Of a stretch of 64,000 nt of DNA, positions 15,373 to 23,799 are shown piece by piece (within the stretch, counting starts at the first letter, position 1; each line of letters starts with the position of its first letter). Under the pieces are notes generated by a model. That model worked only from the letters and a program-made list of their open reading frames with translations, did not search any database and had not been told where the DNA came from. Source of the stretch: SM23-32 sp964434535 (GTDB taxonomy: Bacteria > Planctomycetota > Brocadiia > SM23-32); NCBI GenBank assembly GCA_964434535.1, contig CAYSWA010000005.1, positions 80,596 through 144,595 on the forward strand. The letters are read 5' to 3'. Both the position numbers and the translations under genes were made by a program.

Positions 15373-16539
15373 ATGAAGAGGGTCTACCTGGATCACAGCG
15401 CGACGACCCCGGTGCGCCCCGAGGTGGTGGAGGCGATGCTGCCTTACTTCACCGAGGAGTTCGGCAACGCCTCCAGCGTCCACACGCCCGGCCAGCGCGC
15501 GCGGGCCGCCGTCGAGGGGGCCCGGGAAACCGTCGCCTCGCTGCTTGGGGCCGCGCCGGACGAGATCTACTTCACCGGCGGCGGCACCGAGAGCGACAAC
15601 CTCGCCGTCGAGGGCGTCGCCGCCGCCGCGCCCGAGGGTAAGCGGCGCCTCATCACCTCCTCCGTCGAGCACCACGCCGTGCTGAACGCCTGCCAGGCGC
15701 TCGGCAAGCGCGGCTACGAGGTGAGCCTGCTGCCCGTCGATCGCTACGGCCTGGTCGAGCCCGACGACCTGCGCCGCGAGCTGGACGAGGCCGGCGACGA
15801 GACGGCGATCGTCAGCGTCATGATGGCCAACAACGAGGTCGGCACCGTCGAGCCGATCGCCGAGCTGGCGCGCCTCGCCGCCGGGGCCGGCCTGCCCTTC
15901 CACACCGACGCCGTCCAGGCCGTCGGCAAGATCCCGGTCGACGTGGGTGAGCTCGGGGTGGACCTGCTCTCGCTTTCGGCGCACAAGTTCTACGGGCCCA
16001 AGGGCGTCGGCGTGCTCTACGTGCGCACGGGGACGCGCCTGAACCCGCTCCACCACGGCGGCCACCACGAGAAGGGCCTGCGGCCCGGCACGGAGAACGT
16101 GCCCGGCATCGTGGGCCTGGCGCGGGCGCTGGAGCTGGCCTGCGCGGAGATGGAGGAGGAGGCCGAGCGGCTCCACGGCCTGCGCGACCGCCTCCAGCAG
16201 GGCCTGATCGACGGCGTGCCGGACCACCTGCTCAACGGCCATCCGGTCAGGCGGCTGCCGCACCTGCTGAACATGAGCTTCGAGAACGTGGAGGGCGAGA
16301 GCGTGCTGCTGAGCCTGGACGCGGTCGGCATCGCCGCCTCGACCGGCTCGGCCTGCACGAGCGGCACGCTGGAGCCCTCGCACGTGCTGACGGCCATGGG
16401 CACCCCGGCCGAGATCGCCCACGGCAGCATCCGCTTCTCGCTGGGGCGCGACAACACGGCCGAGCAGATCGAGTGCGTGCTCGAACAGGTGCCGCCGATC
16501 ATCGAGCGGCTGCGCCAGATGTCGCCCTTCGCCAGTTGA
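15373..16539 (+). CDS. nifS: Cysteine desulfurase (NifS/IscS)
   Basis: 388-residue PLP enzyme that removes sulfur from cysteine and holds it as a persulfide for Fe-S assembly and thiolation. Seen: VYLDHSATTPVRPEVVEAM at the N-terminus, SVEHHAVL, the PLP lysine in LLSLSAHKFYGPKGVGVLY, and the mobile-loop active-site Cys at about residue 328 in GSACTSGTLEPSHVL. The GSAC loop is of the IscS/NifS group I type. The start is ATG 15373, after a GGAAAGGAAG purine stretch. It directly precedes nadA, mnmA, larE and nifU, each of which needs sulfur or Fe-S clusters. Confidence 0.95.
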   Translation: MKRVYLDHSATTPVRPEVVEAMLPYFTEEFGNASSVHTPGQRARAAVEGARETVASLLGAAPDEIYFTGGGTESDNLAVEGVAAAAPEGKRRLITSSVEHHAVLNACQALGKRGYEVSLLPVDRYGLVEPDDLRRELDEAGDETAIVSVMMANNEVGTVEPIAELARLAAGAGLPFHTDAVQAVGKIPVDVGELGVDLLSLSAHKFYGPKGVGVLYVRTGTRLNPLHHGGHHEKGLRPGTENVPGIVGLARALELACAEMEEEAERLHGLRDRLQQGLIDGVPDHLLNGHPVRRLPHLLNMSFENVEGESVLLSLDAVGIAASTGSACTSGTLEPSHVLTAMGTPAEIAHGSIRFSLGRDNTAEQIECVLEQVPPIIERLRQMSPFAS

Positions 16540-16550
16540 GAGGGGTCCCG

Positions 16551-17486
16551 ATGAAGGCCACGCTCCAGGAACAGATCGCCGCGCTGAAGCGCGAGGCCGG
16601 CGCCGTCATCCTGGCCCACAACTACCAGCTCCAGCGGGTCCAGGACCTGGCCGACTACGTCGGCGACTCGCTCGGGTTGAGCCGGCGCGCCGCCGAGGTC
16701 GACGCCGAGCTGATCGTCTTCTGCGGCGTCCGCTTCATGGCCGAGACGGCGGCCGTCCTCAACCCCGGCAAGCTGGTGCTGCTGCCCGACCCGAACGCCG
16801 GCTGCCCCATGGCGGCCATGATCGACGCCGATGGTCTGCGCGCGCTCAAGGCCGCGCACCCCGAGGCCGCCGCCGTCGTCTGCTACGTCAACAGCACGGC
16901 CGAGGTGAAGGCCCTCAGCGACGTCTGCTGCACCTCATCGAACGCCGTCCAGGTGGTCGAGAGCATCGAGCCGGGCCGCCCCGTCATCTTCGTGCCCGAC
17001 CGCTACCTCGGCACCTACGTCGCCGGGCGCACCGGCCGCGAGCTGATCCTGGCCGACGGCTACTGCCCCACGCACGTGCGCATCCTGCCCGAGCACGTCC
17101 GCGAGCTGAAGCGGATCTACCCGGCGGCCGAGGTCATGGTCCATCCCGAGTGCCGGCCCGAGGTGACGCGCATGGCGGACCTCGTCGCCTCCACCGGCGG
17201 CATGCTCCGCTACGCGCGGCAGAGCAGCGCGCGCGTGCTGATCGTCGGCACCGAGGTCGGCCTGATCTACCGGCTGCGCCGGGAGAACCCGGCCAAGGAG
17301 TTCATCCCCGTCACGCCGGCCGCCGTCTGCCCGAACATGAAGCTGATCACGCCCGAGAAGGTGCTCTGGTCGCTCCAGGAGCGCCGCCACGAGGTGAGCG
17401 TGCCCCACGAGGTGGCCGGGCCCGCGCGGGAGGCGATCGAGCGCATGCTCGCGGTGAAGGCGCAGCCCGTGGGCACGGGACGCTGA
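16551..17486 (+). CDS. nadA: Quinolinate synthase A
   Basis: 311-residue [4Fe-4S] enzyme that condenses iminoaspartate with dihydroxyacetone phosphate to quinolinate for NAD synthesis. The start KREAGAVILAHNYQ is characteristic. The three cluster cysteines are visible at about 85 (PNAGCPMA), 201 (VHPEC) and 260 (AAVCPNMK). Length is typical of the shorter NadA form. No nadB or nadC is in the window. Its place between nifS and mnmA fits co-supply with cluster-building proteins, a link known from nifS-nadA pairs elsewhere. Stop is 14 bases before mnmA. Confidence 0.95.
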   Translation: MKATLQEQIAALKREAGAVILAHNYQLQRVQDLADYVGDSLGLSRRAAEVDAELIVFCGVRFMAETAAVLNPGKLVLLPDPNAGCPMAAMIDADGLRALKAAHPEAAAVVCYVNSTAEVKALSDVCCTSSNAVQVVESIEPGRPVIFVPDRYLGTYVAGRTGRELILADGYCPTHVRILPEHVRELKRIYPAAEVMVHPECRPEVTRMADLVASTGGMLRYARQSSARVLIVGTEVGLIYRLRRENPAKEFIPVTPAAVCPNMKLITPEKVLWSLQERRHEVSVPHEVAGPAREAIERMLAVKAQPVGTGR

Positions 17487-17500
17487 ACGGAGGGAGCCGG

Positions 17501-18589
17501 ATGAGCGAGGGCAAGGCCAGGGTCGTGGTGGCGATGTCGGGCGGGGTCGACTCGTCCGTCGCCGCCGCCCTGCTCGCCGAGGAGGGCTTCGAGGCCGCCG
17601 GCGTCGCCATGCGCCTGCCCTCCCCCGACGGCGAGCCGGCGCCCGATTCGCCCTGCTGCGGCGTGCGGGGCATCGAGGACGCCCGCCGCGTGGCCGCGAA
17701 GATCGGCATCGCCTTCTACGCGCTCGACTTCCGCGAGGAGTTCCGCCGCGCCGTCATCGAGGACTTCGTGGCCGCCTACGCCGCGGGACGCACGCCGAAC
17801 CCCTGCGTGCGCTGCAACGAGCGGCTCAAGTTCGGCCGCCTGCTGGAGAAGGCCCGCGCCGTCGGCGCCGACCACGTCGCCACCGGCCATTACGCGCGCA
17901 AGGACGCCGCCGACGGACGCCGCCTGCTCCGCGCCGGCCGCGGCGACGACGACCAGTCCTACTTCCTCTACGCCCTCTCGCAGGAGCAGCTCGGGGCGGC
18001 GGTCTTCCCCGTCGGCGACATGACCAAAGACGAGGTCCGCCGCATCGCCCGCGAGCGCGCCCTGCCCGTGCACGACAAGCCCGCCAGCCAGGACCTCTGC
18101 TTCCTGCCCGACGGGCGCTACCGCGAGTTCCTGCGCGAGCGATGCCCGCAGGCGTTCCGGCCCGGCCCCATCATGCACGTGTCGGGCCGGGTGCTCGGCG
18201 AGCACGAGGGGATCGCCGGCTTCACCGTCGGCCAGCGCCGCGGGCTCGGCGTGGCCCACAGCGAGCCGCTCTACGTCGTCGAGGTCCGCCCCGAGGAGAA
18301 CGCCGTGGTGGTCGGCGAGCGGGAGCACGTCATGCGCGAGGAGATCCTCGTGGGCGGGGTGAACTGGATCGCCGCGCCGCCGGAGGGGGCGCTCTCGGCG
18401 CTGGTGCGCATACGCTACAATCACCCCGGAGGCCGCGCCGAGCTGACGCCGGCCGGCGACGGGCGGGTCCGCGTCCGCTTCGCCGAGCCGCAGCAGGCCC
18501 CCTGCCCCGGCCAGGCCGCCGTCTTCTACGACGGCGACCTCGTCCTCGGCGGCGGCACCATCGAGCGCGAGAGCGGGACGCAGCGATGA
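17501..18589 (+). CDS. mnmA: tRNA 2-thiouridylase
   Basis: 362-residue ATP-pyrophosphatase that thiolates U34 of tRNA-Lys, -Glu and -Gln, taking sulfur from the cysteine desulfurase. Seen: the PP-loop AMSGGVDSSVAA at 11-22, the nucleophile C102 in NPCVRCN, the second catalytic C200 in ASQDLCFLPDG, and the C-terminal beta-barrel with FTVGQRRGLG. Start ATG 17501 has GGAGGGAGCCGG just upstream. It overlaps larE by 4 bases, so two PP-loop sulfurtransferases are translationally coupled. Confidence 0.96.
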   Translation: MSEGKARVVVAMSGGVDSSVAAALLAEEGFEAAGVAMRLPSPDGEPAPDSPCCGVRGIEDARRVAAKIGIAFYALDFREEFRRAVIEDFVAAYAAGRTPNPCVRCNERLKFGRLLEKARAVGADHVATGHYARKDAADGRRLLRAGRGDDDQSYFLYALSQEQLGAAVFPVGDMTKDEVRRIARERALPVHDKPASQDLCFLPDGRYREFLRERCPQAFRPGPIMHVSGRVLGEHEGIAGFTVGQRRGLGVAHSEPLYVVEVRPEENAVVVGEREHVMREEILVGGVNWIAAPPEGALSALVRIRYNHPGGRAELTPAGDGRVRVRFAEPQQAPCPGQAAVFYDGDLVLGGGTIERESGTQR

Positions 18590-19422
18590 GCGAGAAAGAA
18601 CTGGATGGCAAACTGGCCCGGCTCGATGGCGCCCTCCGCGAGATGGGCTCGGTGCTGATCGCCTTCTCCGGCGGGGTGGACAGCACGTTCCTGGCCGCCG
18701 TCGCCCGGCGCGCGCTCGGGCGCGGGAAGGCCCTCGCCGCCACCGCCCGCTCCGAGACCTTCCCGGCGCACGAGTTCGAGCGCTCCCGCCGCCTCGCCGA
18801 GGAGCTCGACCTGGAGCAGGTCGTCTTCGAGTCGCACGAGCTGAGCGACGAGCGCTTCGCCACCAACCCGCCCGAGCGCTGCTACTACTGCAAGAGCTGC
18901 CTGTTCACCGAGCTGAAGGCGATCGCCGCCGAGCGCGGGCTCGCCCACGTGGTCGACGGCACGAACGCCGACGACCTCGGCGACTACCGCCCCGGCCTGC
19001 GCGCCAGCGAGGAGCTGGCCGTGCGCCACCCGCTGCTGGAGGCGGGGCTCGGCAAGGACGCGATCCGCGCGCTCTCCCGCCGGATGGGCCTGCCCACGCA
19101 CGACCTGCCGGCGATGGCCTGCCTCGCCTCGCGCTTCCCCTACGGGGAGCGGATCACCGCCGAGGGGCTGGAGCGCGTGGAGCGAGCCGAGGCGCTGCTG
19201 CGGGAGGCAGGGTTCCGCCAGTTCCGCGTGCGCAGCCACGGCCCCGTCGCTCGCATCGAGCTCGGCGAGGGCGAAGACGCCGCCCGCCTGCTCGGCGAGG
19301 AGGCCGACGGGCTGGTGGCGCGGCTGAAGGAACTCGGCTACCATTACGTCACGCTCGACCTGGAAGGCTACCGCACCGGCAGCATGAACGAGGTGCTCGG
19401 GCGGGCAGGCTCAGGGGGATAG
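18586..19422 (+). CDS. larE: LarE-type ATP-dependent sulfurtransferase, probably the [4Fe-4S] form
   Basis: 278-residue PP-loop protein (IAFSGGVDSTFLAA at 25-38) of the LarE family, which inserts sulfur into the nickel-pincer nucleotide cofactor of lactate racemase. Besides the family Cys (C179, in AMACLASRFPYG) it has C99 and C102 in ERCYYCKSC. Three such cysteines mark the LarE form that binds a [4Fe-4S] cluster and acts catalytically, instead of sacrificing its own Cys. That fits its setting between mnmA and nifU. No larA, larB or larC is in the window, so the acceptor is not shown; a related thiolation role is possible. Confidence 0.88.
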   Translation: MSEKELDGKLARLDGALREMGSVLIAFSGGVDSTFLAAVARRALGRGKALAATARSETFPAHEFERSRRLAEELDLEQVVFESHELSDERFATNPPERCYYCKSCLFTELKAIAAERGLAHVVDGTNADDLGDYRPGLRASEELAVRHPLLEAGLGKDAIRALSRRMGLPTHDLPAMACLASRFPYGERITAEGLERVERAEALLREAGFRQFRVRSHGPVARIELGEGEDAARLLGEEADGLVARLKELGYHYVTLDLEGYRTGSMNEVLGRAGSGG

Positions 19423-19423
19423 C

Positions 19424-19852
19424 ATGTATACCGAGAAGGTGATGGAGCACTTCACCAACCCCCGCAACATGGGGGAGGTCGAGGACGCCGACGGCGTCGG
19501 CCAGGTCGGCAACCCGCAGTGCGGCGACGTGATGAAGATCACCATCAAGGTCCGGGACGGGCGGATCGCCGACTGCCGCTTCAAGACCCTCGGCTGCGCC
19601 GCCGCCATCGCCACCAGCAGCATCACCACCGAGATGGCCAAGGGCAAGACGCTGGCGGAGGCGATGGAGATCAGCCGCCGCCAGGTGGCCGAGACGCTCG
19701 GCGGGCTGCCGCCGGCGAAGATGCACTGCTCGAACCTCGCCGCGCAGGGCCTCCACAAGGCGATCCGCCACTACCTGGAGCGCACCGGCCAGGACCTGCC
19801 CGCCACCGCCGCCGAGCGGGAAGCGGAAGAGGAAGCCGCCCACGGGCACTGA
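19424..19852 (+). CDS. nifU: IscU/NifU-type Fe-S cluster scaffold
   Basis: 142-residue single-domain scaffold on which NifS builds Fe-S clusters. The three ligand cysteines are present: C33 in GNPQCGD (followed by the key Asp35), C58 in TLGCAAAIA and C102 in KMHCSNLA. The C-terminal Nfu and central ferredoxin domains of full NifU are absent, as in IscU and Thermotoga-type NifU. The start is one base after the larE stop. It ends the operon, facing uvrB convergently. Confidence 0.94.
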   Translation: MYTEKVMEHFTNPRNMGEVEDADGVGQVGNPQCGDVMKITIKVRDGRIADCRFKTLGCAAAIATSSITTEMAKGKTLAEAMEISRRQVAETLGGLPPAKMHCSNLAAQGLHKAIRHYLERTGQDLPATAAEREAEEEAAHGH

Positions 19853-19861
19853 CGGCGGGGG

Positions 19862-19977
19862 CTCGTGGCTCGATGTTCGTTGCTCGTTGTTCGTGAGGCG
19901 CCGTCTCGCGCTCGTGCTCGCCGTTGCTGTTGCCGTGGCCGCTTAATCCGCAATCCGGAATCCGCAATCTTCAATCC
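19862..19977. repeat. Degenerate short-word repeat region between nifU and uvrB
   Basis: Two blocks of short degenerate tandem words. One is a GCTCGTTGTTCGTTGCTCG-like block at 19862-19936 (the reverse of GAGCAAC). The other is AATCCGCAATCCGGAATCC-like at about 19946-19977. The second block runs into the last codons and stop of uvrB. Similar GAGCAAC words recur at 12879-12935 and 54082-54193. Confidence 0.6.
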
Positions 19978-21950
19978 CCGCCGCTCGCGGCCAGCGCCTG
20001 GATCCGGTCGCGCAGCAGGGCCGCCCGCTCGAAGTCCAGCAGCGCCGCCGCCTCCTTCATCTCCCTTTCCAGCTCGTCCATCTTGCTCGCCGTCACGTAG
20101 TCGGCGGCCTCCTCGGCGAGGGTCGGCGTCTCCACCCGGCGCTTCCACGCCTGCACCTCGTAGTCGATGCCGGCGCGGATCTCCTTGCGCACCGTCCGGG
20201 GCGTGATGCCGTGCTTGGCGTTGTAGGCGAGCTGCACCTCGCGCCGTCGCTCGGTCTCGTCGATGGCGCGCGCCATCGACTCGGTGACCTCGTCGGCGTA
20301 GAGGATGACGGTGGAGTTGACGTTCCGCGCGCAGCGGCCCATCGTCTGGATCAGCGAGGTGTCGCTGCGCAGGAAGCCCTCGCGGTCGGCATCGAGGATC
20401 GCCACCAGCGAGACCTCCGGCAGGTCGAGCCCCTCCCGCAGCAGGTTCACGCCCACGATCACGTCGTACTTGCCCCGCCGCAGGTCGCTGAGGATCTCGA
20501 CCCGCTCGATCGTGTCGACCTCGCTGTGCAGGTAGCAGCCGTCGACGCCTTCCTCGCGCAGGTAGTCGGCCAGGTCCTCCGCCAGCCGCTTGGTCAGCGT
20601 GGTGACCAGCGTCCGCTCGCCCTTCGCCGCGCGGGCCTTGATCTCGCCGATCACGTCCTGCACCTGTCCACGCGCCGGGCGGACCTCGATCTTCGGGTCG
20701 ACCAGCCCGGTCGGGCGGATGATCTGCTGCACGACGCGCCGGCCGGAGCGCTCGATCTCATAGTCCGCCGGCGTGGCCGAGACGAAGAGGGCGCGGTCGA
20801 GCATCTCCTCCCATTCCGCGAACGTGAGCGGCCGGTTGTCCAGCGCCGAGGGAAGGCGGAAGCCGTAGTCCACCAGCGTCTGCTTGCGGGAGCGGTCGCC
20901 GTGGTACATGGCGTGGATCTGGGGGATGGTCTGGTGGCTCTCGTCGACGATGCAGAGGAACTGCTCGGGGTAGTAGTCGAGCAGGCAGTCGGGGCGCTCG
21001 CCGGCTCGCCGTCCGCTGATGTGGCGTGAGTAGTTCTCGATGCCGGGGCAGAAGCCGACCTCCTCCAGCAGCTCCATGTCGTAGCGGGTGCGGGCCTCCA
21101 GGCGCTGGGCCTCGGCGTTCTTGCCCTCGCCGCGCAGCTCCTGGAGCCGCTCGACCAGCTCGGCCTCGATCGAGTCGAGTATCTGCGCCAGCCGCTCCTC
21201 GGGGGTGACGAAGTGCTTGGCCGGGTAGACGGCGAAGCCCTCGATCCGCTCCAGCTCCCGCCCGCTCAGGGGGTCGACGACGGCGATGGAGTGGATCACG
21301 TCGCCGAAGAACTCGATGCGGTAGGCGATCTCCTCGTAGGCGGGATAGAGCTGGACGACGTCGCCGCGCACGCGGAAGGTGCCCCGGCGCAGCTCGGCGT
21401 CGCTGCGGCGGTACTGGATCTCCACCAGTTGCCCGAGCAGCTCGTCGCGGGCGATCCGGTCGCCGGCGTTGATGGCCACGAACATCTCCCGGTAGTCCTC
21501 CGGCGAGCCGATGCCGTAGATGCACGAGACGCTGGCCACGATCACCACGTCCTCGCGCTGCATCAGGTGCGTGGTGGCGGCCAGGCGGAGCCGGTCGATG
21601 TCCTGGTTGATCGAGGCGTCCTTGGCGATGTAGAGGTCGCGGGAGGGGACGTATGCCTCGGGCTGGTAGTAGTCGTAGTAGCTGACGAAGTAGCCGACGG
21701 CGTTGTCGGGGAAGAACTCCTTGAACTCGCTGTAGAGCTGGGCGGCGAGGGTCTTGTTGTGGCTGATCACCAGTGCGGGCAGGCCGAGCGCCCGGATCAG
21801 GTTCGCCATGGTGAAGGTCTTGCCCGTGCCGGTGGCGCCGAGCAGCGTCTCGCAGCGGCTGCCGTCCCGGAAGCGTTCGGTCAGCTCGGCGATGGCCCGG
21901 GGCTGGTCGCCGGCCGGCTCGAAGTCGGCCTGGAGCGTGAAGTCGGCCAT
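19971..21950 (-). CDS. uvrB: Excinuclease ABC subunit B
   Basis: 659-residue DNA helicase-like damage-verification subunit of nucleotide excision repair. Seen in order: Walker A GATGTGKTFT near residue 40, the beta-hairpin region YYDYYQPEAYVPSRD, the DESHQTIPQI helicase motif, VGVNLLREGLDLPEVSLV, and a C-terminal UVR domain (MKEAAALLDFERAALLRDR) that docks UvrC. The start MADFTLQADF at 21950 follows the ComEA-like gene by 5 bases, so the two are co-transcribed; a start 10 codons further upstream is in frame but would overlap that gene. No uvrA or uvrC in the window. Confidence 0.97.
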   Translation of the reverse strand: MADFTLQADFEPAGDQPRAIAELTERFRDGSRCETLLGATGTGKTFTMANLIRALGLPALVISHNKTLAAQLYSEFKEFFPDNAVGYFVSYYDYYQPEAYVPSRDLYIAKDASINQDIDRLRLAATTHLMQREDVVIVASVSCIYGIGSPEDYREMFVAINAGDRIARDELLGQLVEIQYRRSDAELRRGTFRVRGDVVQLYPAYEEIAYRIEFFGDVIHSIAVVDPLSGRELERIEGFAVYPAKHFVTPEERLAQILDSIEAELVERLQELRGEGKNAEAQRLEARTRYDMELLEEVGFCPGIENYSRHISGRRAGERPDCLLDYYPEQFLCIVDESHQTIPQIHAMYHGDRSRKQTLVDYGFRLPSALDNRPLTFAEWEEMLDRALFVSATPADYEIERSGRRVVQQIIRPTGLVDPKIEVRPARGQVQDVIGEIKARAAKGERTLVTTLTKRLAEDLADYLREEGVDGCYLHSEVDTIERVEILSDLRRGKYDVIVGVNLLREGLDLPEVSLVAILDADREGFLRSDTSLIQTMGRCARNVNSTVILYADEVTESMARAIDETERRREVQLAYNAKHGITPRTVRKEIRAGIDYEVQAWKRRVETPTLAEEAADYVTASKMDELEREMKEAAALLDFERAALLRDRIQALAASGGD

Positions 21951-21955
21951 GGGTC

Positions 21956-22345
21956 TCAGTCGCCCTCGGAGGGCCGGCACATGGCGTAGGGGCGGATCTT
22001 CTCGACGGTGGCGGGGCCGATGCCCGGCACGCGCATCACGGCGTCCCAGTCGCGGAAGGGGCCGTGCGCGCGGCGGTGCTCAACGATGGCGGCGGCCGTC
22101 TTGGGGCCGATGCCGGGCAGCAGCGCCAGCTCGTGGGCGGGCGCCTGGTTCAGGTTCATACGCGGCGGCATGGCCAGCACGTCCGGCGCCTCGGCCACGG
22201 TCACTGCGCCTCGCCCCCAGACCCATCGGGCGCCCCGCGCCAGGCCCAGCCCCGTCAGCACCAGGCCCACCGCCAGCGCCAGCGTGAGCAGCTCCCGGCC
22301 CGAGAGCGAGAACCACCGCGTGCCCGATGCACGCAGCCTGCCCAT
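21956..22345 (-). CDS. ComEA-like membrane-anchored helix-hairpin-helix protein
   Basis: 129 residues. One N-terminal membrane segment (LLTLALAVGLVLTGLGLA, residues about 20-37) is followed by a ComEA-type double helix-hairpin-helix domain: MNLNQAPAHELALLPGIGPK, AAAIVEHRRAHGPFRDWD, then VMRVPGIGPATVEKIRPY. Such proteins bind DNA outside the membrane in transformation, though many short HhH proteins have unproven roles. It is immediately upstream of uvrB on the same strand. No comEC or pilus genes are seen here. Confidence 0.82.
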   Translation of the reverse strand: MGRLRASGTRWFSLSGRELLTLALAVGLVLTGLGLARGARWVWGRGAVTVAEAPDVLAMPPRMNLNQAPAHELALLPGIGPKTAAAIVEHRRAHGPFRDWDAVMRVPGIGPATVEKIRPYAMCRPSEGD

Positions 22346-22357
22346 GCCCGTGCCCCC

Positions 22358-23653
22358 CTACCGGTCGAGCTGTTCGAGCTTCGCGTTGATGACCGCCTGG
22401 CGGAAGCTAGCGTTGACGGTCTCGCGCACCTCCTCCTCGACGGCCACGCCGAGTGAGCCGTCCGGCTTCGGCTCGTAGTATGCCTTGATGACGATGCCGG
22501 GGTGGTCGTCGTAGACCAGGATCGGCATCCCGGTCGGCAGGTGAGTCACCAGCACATAGCGCCCGCGCGAGTTCTCCCGGTGGAACGGATCCCGGAAGAG
22601 CTCGGCGACCTTCTGGCGGTCCTCGGAGCTGATCGTCTCGCCCGTGGGCCGCGTGATGACCCAGCGGTAGCGTCCGGAATGGAGCAGCTTGCGGCGGAGC
22701 AAGGAAACGCCCTCGAAGTCCCGCACGTCGTCGTAGACCATGTCGGCCAGCAGCATGATGGCTTCCATGTTGCCGCGCACCAGGAACTTGGGGCTCGGCT
22801 CCAGGGCGAGCATGTAGCGCTTCCAGGCATTCTCGAAGGCGGCCACGTCCGTGCCGAACGCCTTCTGGAACGCCTCCTCCTCGCCCGCCCCGTCGGCGAC
22901 CTCGCGCAAGAAGGTGTTGAGCATCTCGCTGTAGCGGCCGCCGTCGGCGTGGATGAGGAACTGGACCACCGACCACGCCTCCGAGTAGAGCAGGCTCGCC
23001 CGGCGGGCGTCGGTCCTGACGTCCTGGAGCCACCGATCGATGTCCAGGGTGAAGAGCTCCGGCAGGCGGATGTGCCGCCCCTCGCGGATCGCCTCGCGCA
23101 CGGTGTGCAGACGGACGGTCGGCACGTATCCGAGCACGAACTGCTGCCCGTTCCAGGTCGCCTCCGAGAAGTACTCCGCCAGGCCCTCGTTGAGCCAGAC
23201 GGGGCACTTGCGGGAGATCGCCATGTACATGAACTGGTGGAAGCCCTCGTGGTAGAGGGTGCGCAGCACCTCCTCGGTGGTGCGCCCCTCGGCGTGGGCG
23301 GCCAGCAGGCGTTTGCTGGAGACGAACACGCCGGTCGAGCCCCTCACCTGCGGCGGCGCCTCAGCCATGTAGCCTTCCTGGGTGCGCAAGACGGCGACCT
23401 GGAAGCGTTCGTCCACCTCGCCGTAATCGCGGAAGCGCTCGGCGTACTCCTGGAAGATCACCTCCATGTGCCGGCCGACCAGCTCGGCGAACTCGGCGCT
23501 GATGTCCGTGCGGATGCGGTAGTGCTCGGTCTCGTGCTCGAAGACCTGGCCGGCGCCGGCGAGGCCCGCCGCGAGTGCGAGGGCGCAGAGCCCGAGCGCC
23601 AGCACGGACACAACGCGCCGCCTGGGCCTCGCTGATGCCTTTCTCGTGCTCAC
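22358..23653 (-). CDS. Secreted DUF1570-like zinc metallopeptidase
   Basis: 431 residues. An Arg-rich N-terminus and a hydrophobic stretch (VLALGLCALALAAGLAGA, about 17-34) form a signal peptide. The gluzincin motif HEGFH is at 135-139 with a downstream NEGLAEYFS (about 156-164), as in Peptidase_MA-like/DUF1570 proteins. The C-terminal 150 residues have no recognised domain. Likely exported; substrate unknown. It lies 12 bases upstream of the ComEA-like gene on the same strand, so the three may be one transcript, though a functional link is not evident. Confidence 0.75.
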   Translation of the reverse strand: MSTRKASARPRRRVVSVLALGLCALALAAGLAGAGQVFEHETEHYRIRTDISAEFAELVGRHMEVIFQEYAERFRDYGEVDERFQVAVLRTQEGYMAEAPPQVRGSTGVFVSSKRLLAAHAEGRTTEEVLRTLYHEGFHQFMYMAISRKCPVWLNEGLAEYFSEATWNGQQFVLGYVPTVRLHTVREAIREGRHIRLPELFTLDIDRWLQDVRTDARRASLLYSEAWSVVQFLIHADGGRYSEMLNTFLREVADGAGEEEAFQKAFGTDVAAFENAWKRYMLALEPSPKFLVRGNMEAIMLLADMVYDDVRDFEGVSLLRRKLLHSGRYRWVITRPTGETISSEDRQKVAELFRDPFHRENSRGRYVLVTHLPTGMPILVYDDHPGIVIKAYYEPKPDGSLGVAVEEEVRETVNASFRQAVINAKLEQLDR

Positions 23654-23799
23654 TATCTGCCTCCCGTCGTCCTGGCGTTTCCTTCCATTTCCATTGTATC
23701 CGCCCCCCGACCCGCCCGCAATGCGGCCGCTTGCGCCGGGCGGGCGGCGGTGCTACCATCCGCGGCTTCCCATCCCCCCCCGGAAAGGAGCGCACCCCC

